Of a stretch of DNA of 64,000 nucleotides, positions 8,124-20,997 are shown piece by piece (position 1 is the stretch's first letter; each line of letters opens with the position of its first letter). Position numbers and translations under genes: made by a program. The notes under the pieces were generated by a model, which worked only from the letters and a program-made list of their open reading frames with translations, was not told where the DNA came from and did no database searches. The stretch is from Anaerolineae bacterium (GTDB taxonomy: Bacteria > Chloroflexota > Anaerolineae > Aggregatilineales > Aggregatilineaceae): assembly GCA_018432315.1 (NCBI GenBank), contig JAHDLB010000002.1:216754-280753 (forward strand), in the 5' to 3' direction.

Positions 8124-8303
8124 AGCGGTGCGACTCCTTTGCTGCGTCAGGACGCCAACGGGCGACCAAATGTAAAAAACTTAGAGAAACGCCCTCTGAA
8201 TCTGGTAAAGGCGCTTTCGCTGATCGTTCTCTCGTGTTACCGTAAAATATGATGCATACTATGTCTGTGGATGAATGGTTACGCTGGACCGTGGCAGGCT
8301 ATT

Positions 8304-8957
8304 ATGACTCCTTTGGAACGTTGGACCAAGCAGATACAGGACGCGATAGCCGAGAACAGCGCCCTGCGCGAAGGGCTGCAAGACGACGAGGTAATGCCCC
8401 TCATCGACTGGGGCGCCCGGCAGGCCGAGCAGCTCGGCGCGCGCATGTCCGCGCCCGCTGCCCCCGAGCCGGACGAGGAACAGGTCGCCAACACGGCCTA
8501 TTCGCTGGTGCGCCTGATGACGCGCGTCACCTGGCTGGCGGTGTATCGTCACAAGAAAGACGAAACCTGGCTCACGCGCACCTTCCAGACCATCAACGCC
8601 CTCAACCGCGAGCTGAACGGTCCGGACGCGCCCATCTTCTCCGACGACGAGATCGCGGCCTGGATCGCCAGCCACGCGCAGTACAGCAACGCCGAGCTGG
8701 TGAATAACCTGATCGCGCACCTGTCGCCGGCCCCTGCCGGGGACGAGGCCGAACCCCCCGCCGCCTCGTCCACCCCACCCGCTTCGCTCCCCGGACGGGA
8801 ACCCGGCCCGGCGGCGGAACCACCCGCCCGGCCCGCCTCACTTCCGGGGCGGGAACCCGGCCCGCCGGCTGAGCCACCCACCCGGCCCGCCTCACTCCCC
8901 GGACGGGAAGCGGAGCCGCCTGTTGACCCTGCTTCTCACCCAGGAGATAGTTCGTAA
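8304..8957 (+). CDS. Unknown protein with an 18-residue Pro-rich repeat tail
   Basis: The protein has 217 residues from ATG 8304, which has GGCAGG upstream; an ATG at 8271 is also in frame. The first 140 residues are helical with no family I recognise (WTKQIQDAIAENSALREGL, TWLTRTFQTINALNREL). The tail is three tandem 18-residue units of the type PASLPGREPGPxAEPPxR, followed by an acidic end. The tail is probably disordered. The PLD-family gene starts immediately after the stop, so the two form an operon. Confidence 0.7.
   Translation: MTPLERWTKQIQDAIAENSALREGLQDDEVMPLIDWGARQAEQLGARMSAPAAPEPDEEQVANTAYSLVRLMTRVTWLAVYRHKKDETWLTRTFQTINALNRELNGPDAPIFSDDEIAAWIASHAQYSNAELVNNLIAHLSPAPAGDEAEPPAASSTPPASLPGREPGPAAEPPARPASLPGREPGPPAEPPTRPASLPGREAEPPVDPASHPGDSS
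8779..8940 (+). repeat. 54-bp tandem repeat, three copies, coding
   Basis: Three in-frame 54-bp units (beginning near 8779, 8833 and 8887) encode the Pro/Gly/Arg/Glu-rich repeats of the preceding gene. Differences between copies are small, which fits recent slippage or unequal exchange. Confidence 0.85.
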
Positions 8958-10223
8958 ATGACGAAAACTCCCAGCCGCCGGCAGCGGCGCGGCACCGGCT
9001 CCTCCACGGCGACACCCCGCCGCGTGCAGATCGGAACGACCAGCGGCTTGATCATCGTAGCCCTCGTCTTTTTCGTTCAGTTCGTGCTGGACATCGACGT
9101 GCTGCACCTGGACGAGCCCACGCTGACGCCCGTTTCGACCGCATCCACACCCGCCCAAACGCCGTCGTTGACGGCGCCCACGCCCCACCCGACGATCGTC
9201 GCCGCCGCGCCGGGCGAGGCGCTGGTGCCCATTCCCGGCGGCTACGATGGCGGCTGGTTCCAGTTGTATTTCACCGAGCCGATCAACACCCGCGACGAAA
9301 GCCGGTTCACCGGCTCCCCGGTCGAGGAAGCGCTGGTCGCGGCCCTGGACGGGGCGCGGTCCACCATCGACGCGGCGCTGTTCGAGATGAACTCGCAGCC
9401 GGTGACCGATGCGCTGCTGCGCGCTCACGAGCGCGGGGTTCGCGTGCGGATCGTGACCGATGGCGAGTACGGCCTGGAGCGCCCCGACGGGACCTTCGAC
9501 CAGATCGAGTTCTCCGGGATCGAGCTGCGCTCGGACCAGGCGCGGCGCGGGCTGATGCACAACAAGTTTTTCGTGATCGACAGCCTGTACGTGTGGACCG
9601 GCTCGACCAACGTCACGCATAATGGGTTATACAATAACAATAACAACGCGATGCTGATCCGCTCGTCGCGGCTGGCGCAGAACTTCACCGCCGAGTTCGA
9701 GGAGATGTTTGGCGGCAGCTTCGGCGTGACCTCGCCCGCCACCATCCCGAACCCGGTGGTGACGATTGACGGCACGCCGATCGAAACGGTTTTCGAGGCC
9801 GAGGGCGACGTCCCGGCGCGGCTGGTCGAGTTGATCACCAACGCGCGCTCGGTGCGGTTCATGGCCTTTTCGCTCACGCGGGACGACCTGATCCAGCCGA
9901 TGGCGGCGCGCGCCCAGGCGGGCGAGCTGGACGTCATGGGCGTGATCGAGGCCAGCCAGCGCCGGTTCCTGACCGATCTGGTGTGCGCCGGGCTGCCCGT
10001 CCGGCAGGACGGCAATCCGAACATCCTGCACCACAAGGTGTTCATCATCGACGAGTCGATCGTCGTCATGGGATCGTTCAATTTTTCGGGCAACGCTGCC
10101 GACAGCAACGATGAGAACACGCTCATCATCCACAACACGGCGATTGCCCGCGCCTACCTGGAAGAATTCGCCCGCCGCTGGAACGAGAGCCAGCCTATCC
10201 CGGAATCTGAGTTCGACTGCTAA
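8958..10223 (+). CDS. Membrane-anchored phospholipase D-superfamily protein
   Basis: The 421-residue protein starts with a basic stretch and one N-terminal transmembrane helix ([20 protein letters not shown]), then a Thr/Pro-rich linker and two PLD domains. Both HKD motifs are present: [18 protein letters not shown] and [20 protein letters not shown], each followed by the downstream Asn/Ser and acidic residues. These features suggest an active phosphodiesterase outside the membrane, acting on nucleic acid or phospholipid. The substrate is unknown. It follows the repeat-tail gene directly. Confidence 0.92.
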   Translation: MTKTPSRRQRRGTGSSTATPRRVQIGTTSGLIIVALVFFVQFVLDIDVLHLDEPTLTPVSTASTPAQTPSLTAPTPHPTIVAAAPGEALVPIPGGYDGGWFQLYFTEPINTRDESRFTGSPVEEALVAALDGARSTIDAALFEMNSQPVTDALLRAHERGVRVRIVTDGEYGLERPDGTFDQIEFSGIELRSDQARRGLMHNKFFVIDSLYVWTGSTNVTHNGLYNNNNNAMLIRSSRLAQNFTAEFEEMFGGSFGVTSPATIPNPVVTIDGTPIETVFEAEGDVPARLVELITNARSVRFMAFSLTRDDLIQPMAARAQAGELDVMGVIEASQRRFLTDLVCAGLPVRQDGNPNILHHKVFIIDESIVVMGSFNFSGNAADSNDENTLIIHNTAIARAYLEEFARRWNESQPIPESEFDC

Positions 10224-10250
10224 CCGGTACCCGGCGTGAGGGGGATCACC

Positions 10251-11303
10251 ATGAGCGAGACGGATACGCCAACCTCGAAAGACGTGCTGAACAGCCTGAA
10301 CCTGCTGCGCAGCGAGGACCCTGCCGACCGCAAGCGGGCGATCGCGATCCTGGCGCCGCTGCGCGAGGACCCGCGCGTGCAGCAGGTCTTCGAGCACCTG
10401 TACGAGAACGATCCCGATCCGGAGATCCGCCAGCTCGCCTGGCGCGCCATCAACGAGGCCGGGCCATCGATCCCCGCCCCGGCACCGGCTCCCCCCGCGC
10501 CAGCCGCCGCGCCGCGCCAGGGACGGCTGCGGCGGAAGGCATCCAACTCGTCGCGGGGCGTGTTCCTGATCAACCCGGCGAACGCCAGCTTTCTGGCCCG
10601 CGAATCGCAGCGGCGGCGTCCGCGGCGGCTGGCGGGGTGCCTGTGGCTGGTGCTGGCGCTCGCGCTGCTGGCGGTTGCGGCGCTGCTGGTGGTGATGGTC
10701 GCGCCCGACTGGGTCGACTGGTACCGCCTGGAACAGGACGGCGTCGAGGTCGATGGCGCCGTGGTCGAGCGGCGCGTGGCCGACGACGATTACCGGGGCG
10801 AGCGCTACTTCCTGCGCTACAGCTTCAACGTCCCCCTCGCCGCGCCGGACGGCGTGCAGGTGGAAGGCGAGCAGGCTGTCGCCAGCCGCGACTATGCCGC
10901 GCTCGGCGAGGGCGACGCGGTGACGGTGACCTACCTGCTCGACGACCCGGACGTGTCGCGCATCGCGCAGGACGATCCCCGCGACGAGGAGCGCTACTGG
11001 ATCACGGCGCTGGCGGTCGCGCTGGTGGCGTTGGTGTTCGTCGCGCTGGGGATGGCGTTCCGTCAGCGCAGGCGGCTCGCCGGGCGCCTGATCCGGGGGC
11101 AGGTCGTGGCATGCACCGGCATCCCGGACGCCGAGGGCGACTACACCGTCAAGCTGCGCTACCGGTTCCACTCGCCGGACGGCAAGGTGCTCGTGCGCCA
11201 GGCGACCCAGATTCGCAACGACATGAAGACGACCCGGCTGCCGGAGCCCGGCACGCCGGTCGCGGTTTACTACCGCAGCGACCGGTCGTACCGGCTGCTG
11301 TAA
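10251..11303 (+). CDS. HEAT-like N-terminus plus DUF3592-type membrane protein
   Basis: From ATG 10251 (behind GAGGGGGATCACC) the product is 350 residues. The first 75 residues look like one or two HEAT-type helical repeats ([34 protein letters not shown]). A basic linker follows, then a transmembrane helix ([18 protein letters not shown]), an external segment with [10 protein letters not shown] and [13 protein letters not shown], a second transmembrane helix, and a cytoplasmic C-terminal beta domain. The middle and end resemble DUF3592 proteins. Function unknown. Confidence 0.75.
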   Translation: MSETDTPTSKDVLNSLNLLRSEDPADRKRAIAILAPLREDPRVQQVFEHLYENDPDPEIRQLAWRAINEAGPSIPAPAPAPPAPAAAPRQGRLRRKASNSSRGVFLINPANASFLARESQRRRPRRLAGCLWLVLALALLAVAALLVVMVAPDWVDWYRLEQDGVEVDGAVVERRVADDDYRGERYFLRYSFNVPLAAPDGVQVEGEQAVASRDYAALGEGDAVTVTYLLDDPDVSRIAQDDPRDEERYWITALAVALVALVFVALGMAFRQRRRLAGRLIRGQVVACTGIPDAEGDYTVKLRYRFHSPDGKVLVRQATQIRNDMKTTRLPEPGTPVAVYYRSDRSYRLL

Positions 11304-11338
11304 CGCGTTCTCTTGCTCACCCGATCCGAGGTTCGTTT

Positions 11339-12013
11339 ATGATCGTCCAAATCTATACCATGCAAACGCCCGACGAAGCCCGCGCAGTCGCCGGGCTTGG
11401 CGTGAATCACGTCGGGATCACGCCGTCCGCGCTGGGGCTGCCCGGCGAGGTCGACCTGCCCACCGCCCGCGCCATCGCCGGGGCGGTGCGCGGCATGGCG
11501 ACGACGGTCGCGCTGTCGGTCGATGAAGACCCGGACGCGATCGAGGCTATGGTCCGCGCCGTCGAGCCGGACATCCTGCACCTGTGCGGCGAGTTTGGGA
11601 CGGTGCCGCCGCCCGCGATCCGCGCGCTGCGCGAGCGCCTGCCGGGCGTCGAGATCATGCAGGCGATCCCGGTCGGCGGGACGGAGTCCATCGGCGACGC
11701 CCTGGCCTATCAGGACGTGGCCGACTACCTGATCCTCGACACGAAAGACGCCGCGGTGACCGGCGTGGGCGCCAGCGGCCAGACTCACGACTGGTCGATC
11801 AGCCGCGCCATCGTCGAGGCCGTGCGGATCCCCGTGATCCTGGCCGGTGGCCTGGGGCCAGAGAACGTCGCGGACGCGATCCGCGCCGTGCGGCCCTGGG
11901 GCGTGGACTCGCTCACGCACACCAACGCGCCCCTGCCGGGCGGCGGCTTTCGCAAGGACCTGGAGCGCATCGGGGCGTTCGTGCGGGCGGCGCGCGAGGC
12001 AGCGGGCGCATGA
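11339..12013 (+). CDS. TrpF-like (phosphoribosylanthranilate isomerase family) protein lacking the catalytic Cys
   Basis: The 224-residue protein folds as a TIM barrel of the TrpF family. Motifs are YLILDTKD with the family Asp, [10 protein letters not shown] where TrpF has GGTGxxFDW, and [17 protein letters not shown] for phosphate binding. However, the first strand reads [13 protein letters not shown] instead of the usual KICG, so the catalytic cysteine is absent. It is therefore unlikely to be the tryptophan enzyme and may act on another sugar phosphate. Its stop overlaps the PfkB kinase start by 4 bp (ATGA), and a shared pathway is likely. No trp genes are nearby. Confidence 0.75.
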   Translation: MIVQIYTMQTPDEARAVAGLGVNHVGITPSALGLPGEVDLPTARAIAGAVRGMATTVALSVDEDPDAIEAMVRAVEPDILHLCGEFGTVPPPAIRALRERLPGVEIMQAIPVGGTESIGDALAYQDVADYLILDTKDAAVTGVGASGQTHDWSISRAIVEAVRIPVILAGGLGPENVADAIRAVRPWGVDSLTHTNAPLPGGGFRKDLERIGAFVRAAREAAGA

Positions 12014-12963
12014 CCGACCGGCCCGTGATCGCCCTGGGCGATGCCAATGTGGACCTCGTGATCTGCCTGCCGGACCGCGCGGCGGGCAAGGCCGACATGA
12101 GCGGATCGGTGCCGCGCCTGTTCGGCGGCGGCTCGGTGGCGAACGTGGCCGTGGCGCTGGCCCGGCTGGACGTGCCGGTGAGCTTTGTGGGCATGATTGG
12201 CGACGACGGCTACGGGCGGTTCGTCCAGGCCGACCTGCAGGGCGAAGGCGTGGACACGTCCGGGCTGTGCGTCAGCCGCGAGGCCATGACGCCGATGGTG
12301 ATCGCCCTGATCGAGCCATCCGGCGAGCGGATGATCGTCGTCTGGCCGCCCGAAGGCGGCGCGGACAAGCGACTCGCACCGGAGCACGTGAATCGCGGCG
12401 CGATCGCCGGGGCGGCGTGGCTCCACACGTCGGGCATGATCATGCGCAATTCGCCGTCCCGCGAGGCCGCCCTGCACGCCATGCGGCTGGCGCGTGACGC
12501 CGGGGTGCCGGTGTCGCTCGATCTCAACCTGCGGCTGGAGCTGTGGGGCTGGGGCGACGACATCGCCGCGACGATGGCGCAGGCGGTCGCCCTGGCCGAC
12601 GTGGTGCTCGGCAGCGCGGACGAGGAGATCGCGCCGCTGGCCGGCGTCGAGCGGGTCGAGGACGCGGCGCGGTCGCTGGCCGCGGGGCAGCGGACCGTCG
12701 TGGCCCGCCTGGGCGAGGGGGGCGCGCTGGTGTGCGATCCCGCGGGAAGCCTGGCGCGCATCCCCGCCTTCTCGACGGAGGTGGTCGATACGCTCGGCGC
12801 GGGGGACGCGTTCAACGGCGGGTTCATCGCCGCCCGGCTGGCCGGCTGCGACTGGGCCGAGGCGGCGCGCTGGGGCAATGCCGTCGCCGCGCTGAAGATC
12901 GCGCGGTCCGGGGCGCGGGGCACGCCGGCGCGCGCGGAAGTCCTGCGCCTGTTGGGCGGCTAG
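12010..12963 (+). CDS. PfkB-family carbohydrate kinase
   Basis: The 317-residue protein has both PfkB signatures. The N-terminal one includes [15 protein letters not shown] and [13 protein letters not shown]; the C-terminal one is [13 protein letters not shown] with catalytic Asp266. The family phosphorylates sugars or nucleosides at a hydroxymethyl group using ATP. Substrate unknown. It is translationally coupled to the TrpF-like gene (ATGA overlap), which suggests the kinase makes or consumes the phosphosugar that the barrel protein binds. Confidence 0.93.
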   Translation: MTDRPVIALGDANVDLVICLPDRAAGKADMSGSVPRLFGGGSVANVAVALARLDVPVSFVGMIGDDGYGRFVQADLQGEGVDTSGLCVSREAMTPMVIALIEPSGERMIVVWPPEGGADKRLAPEHVNRGAIAGAAWLHTSGMIMRNSPSREAALHAMRLARDAGVPVSLDLNLRLELWGWGDDIAATMAQAVALADVVLGSADEEIAPLAGVERVEDAARSLAAGQRTVVARLGEGGALVCDPAGSLARIPAFSTEVVDTLGAGDAFNGGFIAARLAGCDWAEAARWGNAVAALKIARSGARGTPARAEVLRLLGG

Positions 12964-13008
12964 CCTCCCTCTATTTGACGCTTCACATACTCCTGTAGGA
13001 TGCTGTAC

Positions 13009-13014
13009 TATAAT
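13009..13014 (+). promoter_or_regulatory. TATAAT -10 element
   Basis: A perfect TATAAT lies 44 bp before the start of the SH3-domain secreted protein. No good -35 is seen at 16-18 bp; TTCACA at 12982-12987 is 21 bp away. Confidence 0.5.
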
Positions 13015-13057
13015 ACGGTGAAGTTCGTCCAATCCCATCATACAGGAGCTTGCACCG

Positions 13058-14614
13058 ATGCAAACAATCTCGAGAACTGTGGCGCTTCTCGCCGTTGTGG
13101 CGGCGCTGGTCGCCGGGGTGATGCCGTGGAGCAGCGCGGCGACGCCCGCCGAGGCCGGCGGCACGTGGTCAGCCTGGCTGTACAACCCGGAAGCGGGCCG
13201 GTTGGTCCATGCTTTCCCGGATGGCACCCCGCCGGTCGAGATACCCTTCCCGCTGCCGCCCGACACGTCGCGCTATCCCAGCCTGAACCAGGTCGCGATC
13301 TCGCCGGACGGGTCGCTGCTGGCGATGTGCCTGTACAACGACAGCGACGAGTTCAGCGTGCGCGTCTACGACATCTATAACGAGGTGTACGTCGCGGCCT
13401 ATATCCCCGGCGGCCCCGTGATCGAATGCGGCCTCACGCCGGAGTCGTTCAGCGCGGATGGCACCCAGGTCGCCGTCGGCATCTTCAACCACTATCCCGA
13501 TCCCGCCGACCCGCGCCCGGAGTGGGAGCTGGTCGTGATGCAGATGAACACGAGCGCCATCCTGCACCGCATCGACGCCACCTCGCCCGCGATCACGGCG
13601 CTGGGCGTGGACGCCAGCGGATCGGTCCCGTTCGTGCGGTGGTTCGACATGGCGACGCCATCCTTCCCCGGCGTGCTGGCGTTCATCCCCGTGCGTTGGG
13701 GGACCGAAGGCTTTCCCGAGTATCCGAGCATGGTCTGGCAGCTTGGCGATGGCTCGGTGTCGATCGGCGGGCCCTATGGCAAGACCTCGCTCGACCTGCT
13801 GCCCAACCCCAGCGAAGCCGTGTGGATCGACGAGGACGACGCGTTTCCCAAAGGCGAGCTAATGGGGCCGGGCTACCTGTTCAACATCGTGATGTATTCC
13901 AACAAGGCCGGCGAGCGGTACCCGATCTTCAGCGGCGCCGGCCAGATCGTGGGCTCGTCGGTGTTCGTCGACAACGGGCGCCGGCTGGCGATCCGGACCT
14001 TCGACGGCATGAGTGACGCCGAGCAGTGGTGGGTGCTGGAGCGCAGCGGAGAATACCGGGCGCTGCCCATCCCGCCCCGCGTGTACCAGGTGTGGGGCAC
14101 GGTCGATGGCTATACCTTCATGACGGGCGGCAGCGATCCGAGCGCCAGGCCGGAGCTGCACTACCACCGGTTCACCGGCGGGCCCGCGCCCGATCAGTTC
14201 ATCGCCTGGACCGGGACGCCCGGCGGATACTGGAGCATCATCTGGGCCAACCCGCTGGAAGGCGAGGCGGGCATGGCGCCCTTCGCATCGCTGACCATCA
14301 TCGGCCCGCCGCCGGTCATGACGGACACGCCCGCGCCGGTGACGCCGCCGGTTGGCGGGGTGCTGGCGCCGGGCGGGACGGCGCGCGTCCAGACCACCGA
14401 GGGCGACATGCTGCGCGTCCGCACCGGGCCGGGGCTGAGCTTCGCCATCTCGACCCAACTGGCGGACGGCACGCTGGTGTCGGTGCTCGAAGGGCCGGTG
14501 AGCGCGGATGGCCTGAACTGGTGGCGCATCGAGGCGCCGGGGCGCGGCAGCGGGTGGGCCGTCGAGGGGGTGATGGACGGCGGCAGCTTCCTGCAAACGC
14601 TGGTGCCGCAATAA
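13058..14614 (+). CDS. Secreted beta-propeller protein with C-terminal SH3b domain
   Basis: The 518-residue protein has a signal peptide (TVALLAVVAALVAGVMPW, cleavage near the following Ala-rich region). A propeller-like region of about 370 residues follows (for example LNQVAISPDGSLLAMCLYN). After a Pro/Thr linker, a bacterial SH3 domain at about 440-510 contains MLRVRTGPGLSFAISTQLAD and WWRIEAPGRGSGWAVEG. SH3b domains usually bind cell-wall peptides or proteins. The protein is probably exported and wall- or surface-associated. GGAGCTTGCACC precedes the ATG. Confidence 0.85.
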   Translation: MQTISRTVALLAVVAALVAGVMPWSSAATPAEAGGTWSAWLYNPEAGRLVHAFPDGTPPVEIPFPLPPDTSRYPSLNQVAISPDGSLLAMCLYNDSDEFSVRVYDIYNEVYVAAYIPGGPVIECGLTPESFSADGTQVAVGIFNHYPDPADPRPEWELVVMQMNTSAILHRIDATSPAITALGVDASGSVPFVRWFDMATPSFPGVLAFIPVRWGTEGFPEYPSMVWQLGDGSVSIGGPYGKTSLDLLPNPSEAVWIDEDDAFPKGELMGPGYLFNIVMYSNKAGERYPIFSGAGQIVGSSVFVDNGRRLAIRTFDGMSDAEQWWVLERSGEYRALPIPPRVYQVWGTVDGYTFMTGGSDPSARPELHYHRFTGGPAPDQFIAWTGTPGGYWSIIWANPLEGEAGMAPFASLTIIGPPPVMTDTPAPVTPPVGGVLAPGGTARVQTTEGDMLRVRTGPGLSFAISTQLADGTLVSVLEGPVSADGLNWWRIEAPGRGSGWAVEGVMDGGSFLQTLVPQ

Positions 14615-14634
14615 GCCGCTGAGCAAAACAAACC

Positions 14635-14661
14635 GGGGGCGATCCGGACCGGATCGCCCCC
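14635..14661. terminator. Bidirectional terminator hairpin
   Basis: GGGGGCGATCCG (14635-14646) and CGGATCGCCCCC (14650-14661) form a 12-bp perfect stem between two convergent genes. The minus-strand tail GGTTTGTTTTG is T-rich, so it mainly ends the calcium-repeat gene; the plus-strand tail is poor. Confidence 0.75.
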
Positions 14662-14683
14662 GTGCTCGTGTCAGGCGGTGGGG

Positions 14684-16120
14684 TTACTTCTTCTTGCCGC
14701 CGTTGTTGCTCTTGTCCTTGGTCTGGCCGGGAGGGCCGCCCAGTGGGTGATCGTTCGGCGGGCCGCCGGCGTTGCCGTTATCGTTGACCTTGTCTTTGTT
14801 CTGGCCGGGAGGGCCGCCCAACGGGTGACCGTTCGCGTTGCCGTTATTGCTGGGAGCGCTGGCCGGAGCGACATCGACGATCTCGCCGTCACCCTCGCCG
14901 GTGTCGGCATCGTCATCCTCGTCGATCACGTCGCCCTTCTTGACCTTCTTCTCTTTCTGCTGCGCGGAGATCACGCGGCCCATTGCCAGGCTGCTCGGGT
15001 GCACGTCGTAAGCCTGCTTGATCGTGCCCCAGCCCGCGCCGCTGGCGAACTCGTCGAGCACCGCCTGGGCGCTCAAGCCGTCGACCTGTTCGGCCAGCAG
15101 CAGCGCCTGGGCGATGTCGCCGAAGCCGAATCCCTGGCAGTGCCACGACATGATCGTCTCGTATTCGACGCCGAACTCGGTCGCCAGCGCCATGCCTACC
15201 GGGTGGGGAGTGGCCCCGACACACACGTTGTCGCCATCCTCGAAGTCGGAATCGCACGCGTTGCCGATACCGTCACCGTCGGCGTCGGCCTGGTCGGGGT
15301 TGGCGACCAACGGGCAGTTGTCCATGCTGTCGACGAAACCGTCGCCGTCCGTGTCGATCAGGTCCCCGTCGCAGGCGTCGCCGACACCGTCTTCATCGGC
15401 GTCTTCCTGGTCCGGGTTGGGGACGAGCGGGCAGTTGTCCAGGCTGTCGGAGATGCCGTCCTCGTCCGTGTCGAGGAAGTCCGGATCGCAGGCGTCACCG
15501 ATGCCGTCCGCGTCAGTGTCTTCCTGGTCCGGGTTATAGACCTCGGGGCAGTTGTCCAGCGTATCCTCGACGCCGTCGCTGTCCATGTCGTCGAAGTCCG
15601 GATCGCAGACGTCGCCCACGCCGTCCCCGTCAGCATCGGCCTGGTCCGGGTTGTAGATCAGCGGGCAGTTGTCGACCGCGTCCAGCAGGCCATCTTCATC
15701 GGTGTCGATCAGGTCCGGATCGCAGGCGTCGCCGATGCCGTCACCGTCGGTATCGGTCTGGTCCGGGTTGGCGACCTCGGGGCAGTTGTCATCGTCCCCG
15801 ACGAGCCCGTCGCCGTCCGGATCATCGGCCATCACCAGGCTAACCGTCTGGATGGTATCGTCCGGCAGCAGGTAGCCGGTGATCGTCACCACGTCGCCCA
15901 GGTTGAGCGAAGCCGGGCTGAACACGCCCGCCGGGTGAACCCAGACGCCGCTCACCAGGATGAGATCGGGCTGAAGCAGCTCAACCGTCCCGGTGAACTC
16001 GACCAGCGTCTCGTCGCCGCCATCATCCTGGGCGACCGCCGTGCCGGACGGCATCAGGCCGAACGCCACCAGGGCCGCCAGCAGGACGAACAGAGGTACA
16101 AGGGTGAGCTTTCTATGCAT
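14684..16120 (-). CDS. Secreted thrombospondin type 3 (calcium-binding) repeat protein
   Basis: The 478-residue protein starts with a signal peptide ([18 protein letters not shown]). Next comes a DUF5666-like beta domain ([20 protein letters not shown]). Five TSP3-type units of 39 residues follow, rich in DTDxDGxxDxxDNCP and NPDQxDxDGDGxGDxCD, which bind Ca2+. The C-terminal part has a helical region ([24 protein letters not shown]) and two copies of [13 protein letters not shown], ending in lysines. I chose ATG 16120 because of AAAGGAG upstream. It is probably a wall- or matrix-associated protein. Confidence 0.88.
   Translation of the reverse strand: MHRKLTLVPLFVLLAALVAFGLMPSGTAVAQDDGGDETLVEFTGTVELLQPDLILVSGVWVHPAGVFSPASLNLGDVVTITGYLLPDDTIQTVSLVMADDPDGDGLVGDDDNCPEVANPDQTDTDGDGIGDACDPDLIDTDEDGLLDAVDNCPLIYNPDQADADGDGVGDVCDPDFDDMDSDGVEDTLDNCPEVYNPDQEDTDADGIGDACDPDFLDTDEDGISDSLDNCPLVPNPDQEDADEDGVGDACDGDLIDTDGDGFVDSMDNCPLVANPDQADADGDGIGNACDSDFEDGDNVCVGATPHPVGMALATEFGVEYETIMSWHCQGFGFGDIAQALLLAEQVDGLSAQAVLDEFASGAGWGTIKQAYDVHPSSLAMGRVISAQQKEKKVKKGDVIDEDDDADTGEGDGEIVDVAPASAPSNNGNANGHPLGGPPGQNKDKVNDNGNAGGPPNDHPLGGPPGQTKDKSNNGGKKK
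15235..15830 (-). repeat. 117-bp TSP3 coding repeats, five units
   Basis: The DNA repeats with a period of 117 bp (39 codons), recognisable by a GGGCAGTTGTCC-type string near 15311, 15428, 15545, 15662 and 15779. The repeats are diverged and entirely coding. Confidence 0.8.
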
Positions 16121-16233
16121 CGCGGTATTCTCCTTTGTTGCAAAGGCTTTGTAAGGTATACCGCAAAACAGCCCGCAATATTCGCTAGTACTTTGGGACC
16201 ATGTTACGGGCTGCGAGCCGCGAATGCTGTTTC

Positions 16234-18933
<2,700 letters not shown>

Positions 18934-19057
18934 GGGATCCCTTGCCTTTGGGTGCTAACCGTCGATAGTGCACCAATGGTAGCACGGATTTTCTAGTATT
19001 AGAAGTCCGTTTAAAATTCCGGCCCGCAGCACCCCGCCATCCGCCAAGGCCGTACAC

Positions 19058-19063
19058 TATACA
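19058..19063 (+). promoter_or_regulatory. Possible -10 (TATACA) close to the ABC transporter start
   Basis: TATACA ends only 10 bp before the ATG at 19074, and there is no Shine-Dalgarno sequence. If it is the true -10, the mRNA would be nearly leaderless. No -35 is visible. Confidence 0.35.
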
Positions 19064-19073
19064 GACCACCTAG

Positions 19074-20891
19074 ATGAGGAAGCGACATTTGCGCCCCGAT
19101 ACCCATTCCATCCCCTCGACCGAGTTCGCCGGCGCGCGGTCCCAGTACCGGCGCCTGCTGCGCTATCTCGGCCCGTACAAGGGCCGCCTGATCATCGGGC
19201 TGGGCGGGCGCATGATGGCGTCCGGCATGTTCTTGCTGCTGCCCGCCGTCGTGCGCGACGTCGTCGATTCCGTGCTGGCGAACAAGGACATGGCCCAGCT
19301 CAACCAGATCACGCTGCTGTTGATCGGGGCGGTGGTCGTGCTCACCATCGGCTCGATCATCGGCAACTACCACATCAACTACGTGGGCGAGCGGATCGTG
19401 GTCGACCTGCGGCGCGAGCTGTACGGGCACCTGCACACGTTGTCGGTCAAGTTCTTCGCCACGCGGCGCGTCGGCGAGCTGGTCAGCCGCATGTCCAGCG
19501 ACGTGACCGTGATGCGCCAACTGCTGACCGAGAACCTCACGCGGCTGATCCGGCACACGCTGACCATTGTGGCGGGCATCGCGATCATGATCGTGCTCAA
19601 CTGGCGGCTGACGGCGTTCATCGTGATCAGCACGCCGGTGGTCGCGTTTCTGGGCGTCATCGTGACCCGCTTCTCGCGGCGGGGCAGCCTGCTGGTCCGC
19701 GACGAGCTGGCGAACGCGACGGTCGTGGCCGAAGAAGCGCTGTACAACGTGCGCGAGGTCAAGAGCTTCGTCCGCGAGGACTACGAAACGGGCCGCTACA
19801 ACAACGCCATCGAGCGCGCGTTTCAGGCGGCGCTGCGGCTGCTGCAGATTCGCGCCGTGGTCAGCCCGACGGTCAGCCTGATGTTCGTGGTCAACATCGC
19901 GCTGATTCTGTGGTACGGCGGGCGCGAGGTCATCAACGACCGCCTGACCGGCGGCGAGCTGGTCGCCTTCCTGGTCTACGTGACGGTGATCGGGCAGATG
20001 TCCTCCGAGCTGAGCTGGCTGTATACCCAGCTTCAAGAGTCGCTGGGCGCCACGCAGCGCATCTTCGAGCTGCTGGACACGGCGCCCGACCTGCACGATG
20101 CGCCGGGCGCGCGCGTCCTGGATCGCGTCGAGGGGCGGATCACGTTCGACGACGTGAGCTTCACCTACGACGAAGACGAGGAGCCCGTGCTGGAAGACAT
20201 CGACCTGGACATCGCGCCGGGCGAGATCATCGCGCTGGTGGGGCCGAGCGGCGCGGGCAAGAGCACCATGTTCAACCTGATTCCGCGCTTCTACGACGTG
20301 ACACGCGGCGCGCTGCGCGTCGACGGCTGGGACGTGCGCGAGGTCACGCAAGAGAGCCTGCGCGAGCAGATCGGCATCGTCCCGCAGGAAACGCTGCTGT
20401 TCGGCGGCACCATCCGCGAGAACATCCTCTACGGGCGGCTCGGCGCCACCGATGACGAGATGATCGCCGCCGCCGAGGCGGCCAACGCGCACAGCTTCAT
20501 CGCGCAGCTTCCACGCGGCTATGACACCATCGTCGGCGAACGCGGCATCCGGCTCAGCGGCGGGCAGCGCCAGCGCGTCGCCATCGCCCGCGCCATCCTC
20601 AAGGACCCGCGCATCCTGCTGCTGGACGAGGCGACGTCCAGCCTGGACAACGAGAGCGAGCTGCTGGTGCAGGAAGCGCTGGAGCGCCTGATGCAGAACC
20701 GGACGACGGTCATCATCGCCCACCGGCTGAGCACGGTCCGTATCGCGCACCGCATCGCCGTACTGGACCGGGGCCGGATCGTCGAGCTGGGCACGCACGA
20801 CGAGCTGATGAGCCTGGGCGGGCTGTACGCGCGGCTGTACGAGATGCAGTTCCGCGCCCAGGAGCGCGACGCGCTGACCGGTGTGGTGTGA
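19074..20891 (+). CDS. ABC exporter, fused permease and ATPase (MsbA-like)
   Basis: The 605-residue half-transporter has an N-terminal six-helix membrane domain (about residues 30-320). The nucleotide-binding domain has Walker A GPSGAGKSTM, Q-loop IVPQETLLFGG, signature LSGGQRQRVAIARA, Walker B ILLLDEATSSLD and the H-loop IIAHRLSTV. All motifs are intact. It probably works as a homodimer, exporting a lipid, peptide or drug. The substrate cannot be deduced. It is transcribed alone, divergently from the HerA-type gene. Confidence 0.95.
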   Translation: MRKRHLRPDTHSIPSTEFAGARSQYRRLLRYLGPYKGRLIIGLGGRMMASGMFLLLPAVVRDVVDSVLANKDMAQLNQITLLLIGAVVVLTIGSIIGNYHINYVGERIVVDLRRELYGHLHTLSVKFFATRRVGELVSRMSSDVTVMRQLLTENLTRLIRHTLTIVAGIAIMIVLNWRLTAFIVISTPVVAFLGVIVTRFSRRGSLLVRDELANATVVAEEALYNVREVKSFVREDYETGRYNNAIERAFQAALRLLQIRAVVSPTVSLMFVVNIALILWYGGREVINDRLTGGELVAFLVYVTVIGQMSSELSWLYTQLQESLGATQRIFELLDTAPDLHDAPGARVLDRVEGRITFDDVSFTYDEDEEPVLEDIDLDIAPGEIIALVGPSGAGKSTMFNLIPRFYDVTRGALRVDGWDVREVTQESLREQIGIVPQETLLFGGTIRENILYGRLGATDDEMIAAAEAANAHSFIAQLPRGYDTIVGERGIRLSGGQRQRVAIARAILKDPRILLLDEATSSLDNESELLVQEALERLMQNRTTVIIAHRLSTVRIAHRIAVLDRGRIVELGTHDELMSLGGLYARLYEMQFRAQERDALTGVV

Positions 20892-20997
20892 GCGATCCCT
20901 CCCCGGCGCGGCCCGTTTTTGCCAGCGGCGCGGGCGCTGGTAGACTCGGACGCTATCGGTGGTTGGCACGTCACGGCAACGGGTGCGCGGCAGCGGT

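Noticed and set aside
11339..12013. Annotation as tryptophan-pathway phosphoribosylanthranilate isomerase
   Set aside because: The catalytic cysteine region is missing and the neighbour is a sugar kinase, not trp genes.
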